A stretch of DNA of 51,792 nt from an uncultured Pirellulaceae bacterium (GTDB lineage: Bacteria > Planctomycetota > Planctomycetia > Pirellulales > Pirellulaceae), in assembly GCA_938036435.1 (NCBI GenBank), contig CALHPU010000012.1, forward strand, positions 1-51,792. Direction: 5' to 3'. Positions 47,984 through 51,792 of the stretch are shown here, piece after piece. Made by a program: the position numbers and the translations under genes. The number at the start of each line of letters is the position of its first letter. The first letter of the stretch is position 1. Under the pieces are notes generated by a model, which was given only the letters and a program-made list of their open reading frames with translations, did not search any database and was not told the origin of the DNA.

Positions 47984-49828
47984 GTGCCAAGTGAAGAACA
48001 TATACAACTCGAACGATTGCTTAGTAGCCTGTGCAACGAAACGATTTCGGATGCGCAGCTTTCAGAATTAAACCAGATCCTGCTGCGCAGTGCCGAAGCG
48101 CGGCGACGGTATTGCGATTACATGGACATTCATCTGTCGTTAGCAGATTTAACTCAACGAGGTTTAGTAGGCCGTCAATCAAGCGTTGGCCGGCCCAATG
48201 AAGATCAACCTGCGCTGACCAATACTGCCTCTGCTTTTCCCGCAATTGACGATCCAATCAACACGACCACGGGGCAGTTCCCAGCGATGGCTTTGCTATT
48301 TGCGTTATCTGCCGTGTCAGCGATTGTTGCCCTTATGGTGATCTGGCTTCCGGGAGGCGAACTGGCATCCAAAACTGAGTTTCCCAGCGGATCGGTCATC
48401 CAAAGCGACCAGTCTAATCCCGCATCCGATGAAAATCCCAATCCCCTCTATCTTGCGCAAGTCGTGGGGATGTCCGACGATGTAGTCTGGGAAAAGGGAT
48501 TCAGGGCTTCGGAGTTTTTGTTGCGAATGCGGCGCGGTGATCGTATCGAATTCGCTTCTGGGTTAGTCAAACTAGAGTATTATTCGGGTGCCATTCTGAT
48601 TCTAAATGGACCTTGTGCATTTTCGTTAACCGGCGAGTCATCAGCTCGACTGGAGCGCGGAAGTGTAACTGGCCAAGTTACCGAAGGCGATTTTATATTA
48701 ACCACGCCGACAGCGCGTGTGATTGATTTAGGAACCGAATTTGGGGTTTCAGTTGACGCCAATGCAGACACAAGCGTGTGCGTTTTTGACGGAAAAGTTA
48801 ACGTTGTTTTGAATGATTTGGATGAGGAAGCTAATAAGTCCGTCGCTCTTACTGAGGGCATGTCCGTGCGCGTCGACCGCAAGGGTAAAATCGATTCAGC
48901 ACATCTGGTTGATGTAAATCAGTTTGCTCGCACTATGCCGGACGAATTGATTGGCGATCAAGACAGGCTTTCACTTGCAGACTTGTTCAGTGCGAAGTCT
49001 ACATCGAGCTATCGGCTGGCCGGTGTTATCGCCCCCGACACGGGCGAGTCCGATAGGAACCCGTGGCTACGCGACGACGGGCCCGGCCATCGAATCTCAA
49101 ACGGTTACCAGAGTACAAATTGGCACCCGTTTGTAGATGGCGTCTTCATTCCTACTAAAGCGGGCAAGTCGGTCATCGTTGATTCCCATAACCATTCTGT
49201 CGACTTGCCAAAAACGACTGGCAGGACTTGGGGGCCTGTTTGGTCCCGGCGAAAGCTCAGCTTGTCCAAGACGTTGGGCAAAGCTGACGATTACTGGGGT
49301 GCCGAAACGCTGGTTGGAGTGATTGAGCGACTGAAACGTTGTGAGGTCGGAATGATCGGTATCCACGCCAACGTTGGCGTAACGTTTGACCTTGATGCGG
49401 TACGATCGATGGGAGTGCATCCTGTCAAATTTCGTACGATTGTTGAGAATCTGGAGAACTCAATTGAGCTTGGCTTGAAAAGGCGTGGGTCATCCGAATG
49501 GGCTTTGTCCAATCGCTTTTATGCAGACTTTCAGATATTTGTCGATGGAGAATTACGAGCTAGCCGAATCGATTTTACTCGCGCCGATGGCGAACTTGAA
49601 ATCGAGGTAAAACTGGACGAGCAGGACCGTTTTCTAACCCTCGTTAGCACCGACGGCGGAGGGAAAATTACAATTGATGGCTTCGACCATGTTGTTTTGG
49701 TCGATCCAACTCTCGAACTTGTGAAAACAGAAGAAAACACACAGAGCAGAGCTGCTCTATCTATGCCAATCAGAACCACTGAGGGATCCCTTGATGATAG
49801 CGATATGGCCCCCAATACGAATCCCTAA
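47984..49828 (+). CDS. FecR-like membrane protein with NPCBM-like extracytoplasmic domain
   Basis: 614 residues with a GTG start. The cytoplasmic part (1-95) has LERLLSSLCNETISDAQLSE. One membrane helix lies near 100-122 (MALLFALSAVSAIVALMVIW). The FecR domain spans ~150-310 (LVKLEYYSGAILILNGPCAF, RVIDLGTEFGVSVDAN, VCVFDGKVNVVL). The C-terminal ~250 residues look like an NPCBM-type carbohydrate-binding module (GIHANVGVTFDLDAVRSMGV, FYADFQIFVDGELRASRIDF, ITIDGFDHVVLVDPTLEL). It is placed to regulate the sigma factor encoded just upstream and to bind a glycan outside the membrane (inference). Confidence 0.85.
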   Translation: MPSEEHIQLERLLSSLCNETISDAQLSELNQILLRSAEARRRYCDYMDIHLSLADLTQRGLVGRQSSVGRPNEDQPALTNTASAFPAIDDPINTTTGQFPAMALLFALSAVSAIVALMVIWLPGGELASKTEFPSGSVIQSDQSNPASDENPNPLYLAQVVGMSDDVVWEKGFRASEFLLRMRRGDRIEFASGLVKLEYYSGAILILNGPCAFSLTGESSARLERGSVTGQVTEGDFILTTPTARVIDLGTEFGVSVDANADTSVCVFDGKVNVVLNDLDEEANKSVALTEGMSVRVDRKGKIDSAHLVDVNQFARTMPDELIGDQDRLSLADLFSAKSTSSYRLAGVIAPDTGESDRNPWLRDDGPGHRISNGYQSTNWHPFVDGVFIPTKAGKSVIVDSHNHSVDLPKTTGRTWGPVWSRRKLSLSKTLGKADDYWGAETLVGVIERLKRCEVGMIGIHANVGVTFDLDAVRSMGVHPVKFRTIVENLENSIELGLKRRGSSEWALSNRFYADFQIFVDGELRASRIDFTRADGELEIEVKLDEQDRFLTLVSTDGGGKITIDGFDHVVLVDPTLELVKTEENTQSRAALSMPIRTTEGSLDDSDMAPNTNP

Positions 49829-49969
49829 GTTTTGCAGTCATCTTGCTGCTGGCTTTCTGAACCAAAATACTTCGTTGGTCGAGAAAGTGTCGGTAGATTG
49901 AGCCATATCACAACCAATTAATAATGTCATACAAAACTTCTTCAATTTGTTATCGAAAGTAGCCCGGCT

Positions 49970-51073
49970 ATGAATAAAAGAAAGGCGTTTACCTTGGTCG
50001 AACTGCTGGTCGTGATCGCGATCATCGGTATTTTGATCGGTATGTTACTTCCCGCTGTGCAACAAGTGCGCGAAGCGGCCCGGCGCACCGAGTGCTTGAA
50101 CAATTTACGGCAGGTTGGTTTAGGGGCGATAAACTTTGAATCAGCCCACATGCACTTTCCTACAAGCGGTTACAAAAATTCTCGACGAATCTGGCATGCC
50201 GATGTCGGCCAAGGGCCGAGGTTTTACGACGGCTCCACTTCCTCGACTGGGTCAAACGTACTTCCTGAAGAAGGGGCTGGCTGGCTGATGCAGATTTTAC
50301 CCCAAATTGAACAAGGAAACTTACTGGCGAGACGAGAATTCGGGGCGTTCAATCCGGATCCAACTACTGGTTTGACGCTCGCTGAACAAAACATTCCAGG
50401 CGCGACATGCCCTTCACGCGGGGTGCGGGAAACCAATTTGGAAAACGGCCTTCGCTTCGCCTGTGGAGATTATGCAAATTTCCGAGGTTGTACGATCGAT
50501 TTGACAGAACAAGGAGTTCCTTTGTCAGCTGACGAACGCCAAGGAGGCAACAACGCCGATAGACCTGTCCACCACAAGGGCGTAATCATGCGTGCCGGAT
50601 TCACCGCCGATACTCCTAATGCTCCTCCCGGAGCTGACTACATCGATTTTTCAGACATCGGCTTCGCACAGGTCAATGACGGATCATCCAACACACTGTT
50701 GCTGATGGAAAAGTCGGCAGACGCGGCCAACTATAATGCCGTGGCTCCCCAAGGCGGAGCGGCATCGAGTCTCTTTGGTGAATTCGGTGGTCCTTTGGCT
50801 CCCGACCATCCTACTGTGGGGCGCACTCTCAGATCGCGTAGCTTCACTGATGGCCGTGCAAATCTGACTGGCCTGAGGCCCGATAATGAGCAGCGAGCTG
50901 GATCTAACACTTCAAGAATTTTGAACGAAATTGATTTTGGTAGCGCTCACCCCGGCACAACCAACGCCGTGTTTGCCGATGGCTCAACCCACGCTGTGAC
51001 CAATGAGGTTGCTATTGTGCCTTTGTTCATTCTTTGCAGCCGCAACGATGGACGTGTTACTGATTCCTTTTAA
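49970..51073 (+). CDS. DUF1559 protein with type IV pilin-like N-terminus
   Basis: 367 residues. The N-terminus is a prepilin signal: [19 protein letters not shown], cleaved before Phe, followed by a hydrophobic helix and [20 protein letters not shown]. The rest is DUF1559 ([50 protein letters not shown]). Planctomycetes carry dozens of such proteins; they are probably pseudopilin-like surface or secretion components, though function is unknown. It follows the FecR gene by 141 bp and precedes a terminator and a lipoprotein gene, a common DUF1559 arrangement. Confidence 0.92.
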   Translation: MNKRKAFTLVELLVVIAIIGILIGMLLPAVQQVREAARRTECLNNLRQVGLGAINFESAHMHFPTSGYKNSRRIWHADVGQGPRFYDGSTSSTGSNVLPEEGAGWLMQILPQIEQGNLLARREFGAFNPDPTTGLTLAEQNIPGATCPSRGVRETNLENGLRFACGDYANFRGCTIDLTEQGVPLSADERQGGNNADRPVHHKGVIMRAGFTADTPNAPPGADYIDFSDIGFAQVNDGSSNTLLLMEKSADAANYNAVAPQGGAASSLFGEFGGPLAPDHPTVGRTLRSRSFTDGRANLTGLRPDNEQRAGSNTSRILNEIDFGSAHPGTTNAVFADGSTHAVTNEVAIVPLFILCSRNDGRVTDSF

Positions 51074-51103
51074 AAGTGATTGTGTTTCGAATTCAGAATT
51101 CAC

Positions 51104-51136
51104 CACCCATGGCGGTCGCGTCATGGGTGTTTTTTT
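51104..51136 (+). terminator. Rho-independent terminator after the DUF1559 gene
   Basis: cacccatg at 51104-51111 pairs with catgggtg at 51122-51129 across a 10-base loop, followed by seven T (51130-51136). It lies 31 bp after the stop codon and 22 bp before the lipoprotein start, so the lipoprotein may depend on read-through or on its own promoter. Confidence 0.85.
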
Positions 51137-51157
51137 ATCGAAGTTTAAAGGTTAAGC

Positions 51158-51643
51158 ATGAAACCATATTCATCATGGCAGATATCAGTTCTGCCTTTGT
51201 TTGCATTGTTAGGCCTGTTTCTGGCCGGCTGCTCTAAAACAAACAGTGTTGCCCAGTTCAACGACACCAATATGAAACGCCTACGAAATTGCTATTCCAT
51301 GTATCAATCGGTACACGGTTTTAAGGGGCCCAAAAGCGAAGCTGAGTTCAAGGAATTTCTTAAAACGACCAAGGTTGCTGAAGTCCGCCTAGAAAGAATG
51401 GGAATAGACCAAGGCTCAGTGGATGACATCTTCATTAACGAACGTGATGGTGAGCCATTCAAAGTTCGATATGGAGTTAATGGCACGAAAAACAACGCGA
51501 TTGTTTTCGAGGCCGTCGGTGTTGATGGCAAGCGTATGGTCGGTCTAAGCCCTGTTCTTGAACTGGAAGACGCCGAATACGAAGCCTATTGGTCCGGTAA
51601 GAAAAAAGGAGAATCATTTGAGATCAAAGAGGAAATGGAGTGA
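51158..51643 (+). CDS. Small lipoprotein, unknown function
   Basis: 161 residues. The N-terminus is a lipoprotein signal with lipobox LAGC (ALLGLFLAGCSKTNS; Cys about 25). The mature part is soluble and charged: NMKRLRNCYSMYQSVHGFKG, GPKSEAEFKEFL, and an acidic tail ending KGESFEIKEEME. Short lipoproteins of this kind often follow DUF1559 genes in planctomycetes (recalled). No domain recognised. Confidence 0.75.
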   Translation: MKPYSSWQISVLPLFALLGLFLAGCSKTNSVAQFNDTNMKRLRNCYSMYQSVHGFKGPKSEAEFKEFLKTTKVAEVRLERMGIDQGSVDDIFINERDGEPFKVRYGVNGTKNNAIVFEAVGVDGKRMVGLSPVLELEDAEYEAYWSGKKKGESFEIKEEME

Positions 51644-51792
51644 CTGTCCAAATGACTCGATGAATTTCCTTTGCAGCCATCGGATTGCTGACCGCCATTG
51701 TTTTCTCGCTCGAGGCCAGCGTCGCGATTAAGTGCAATTGGAATGAAGTGATCGTGTGAAAGTTCTTACTCGACGCGTTGCATTGCCGAGCG

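Noticed and set aside
51756..51792. Possible GTG-started gene running off the right edge (KVLTRRVALPS)
   Set aside because: Only 12 codons are visible, with no ribosome site; it cannot be supported.

Overview
The window looks like the chromosome of a marine planctomycete of the Pirellulales/Rhodopirellula type. The evidence is the gene families: planctomycete cytochrome-c proteins of the DUF1549/DUF1553 and DUF1592/DUF1588 kinds, DUF1501 and DUF1552 Tat-exported partners, many S1 sulfatases, ECF sigma factors paired with FecR-like membrane proteins, PEP-CTERM and dockerin-like secreted proteins, and a DUF1559 pseudopilin-like protein. No rRNA, tRNA, CRISPR array or insertion sequence was seen.

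Region 1 (1-9.8 kb) is a light-repair and housekeeping block. It holds a class II photolyase fused to a renalase-like FAD oxidoreductase, two tiny genes (DUF2805/TIGR03643 and DUF2256), an MFS transporter, a second photolyase/cryptochrome, a small zinc-ribbon protein, a membrane protein that resembles an M48 peptidase without its zinc motif, a Lacal_2735-type small protein and a multipass membrane protein.

Region 2 (9.9-49.8 kb) is best read as a carrageenan (sulfated red-algal galactan) degradation locus. A minus-strand run of seven genes from 24662 down to 9871 starts with an ECF sigma factor and a FecR-LamG protein that overlap by 4 bp. It continues with a sulfatase fused to a kappa-carrageenase-like GH16, an iduronate-2-sulfatase-like sulfatase, a DUF1549/DUF1553 cytochrome, a DUF1501 protein and a LacZ-type GH2. 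To its right lie a PEP-CTERM protein, a second GH2 with a sulfatase, a second GH16 with a related non-catalytic protein, a GH110 alpha-1,3-galactosidase-like beta-helix, and a plus-strand run of GH82 iota-carrageenase-like enzyme, DUF1592 cytochrome, DUF1552 protein, lactonase-DUF1080 fusion and a fourth sulfatase. A dockerin-like protein and a second sigma/FecR pair (this one with an NPCBM-like domain) close the locus. In the proposed scheme, endo-enzymes (GH16, GH82) cut the polymer, sulfatases remove sulfate, and GH110 and GH2 remove alpha- and beta-galactosyl residues. The two cytochrome plus Tat-protein pairs have unknown roles. No SusC/SusD-like outer-membrane import pair is present, and no anhydro-galactose enzymes (GH127/GH129 or a dehydrogenase) were recognised.

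Region 3 (49.9-51.8 kb) holds a DUF1559 protein, a clear rho-independent terminator and a small lipoprotein.

All family assignments come from reading motifs and from recalled family sequences, without database searches. The GH16-17-like and GH82-like calls rest on extended motif matches to remembered kappa- and iota-carrageenases.
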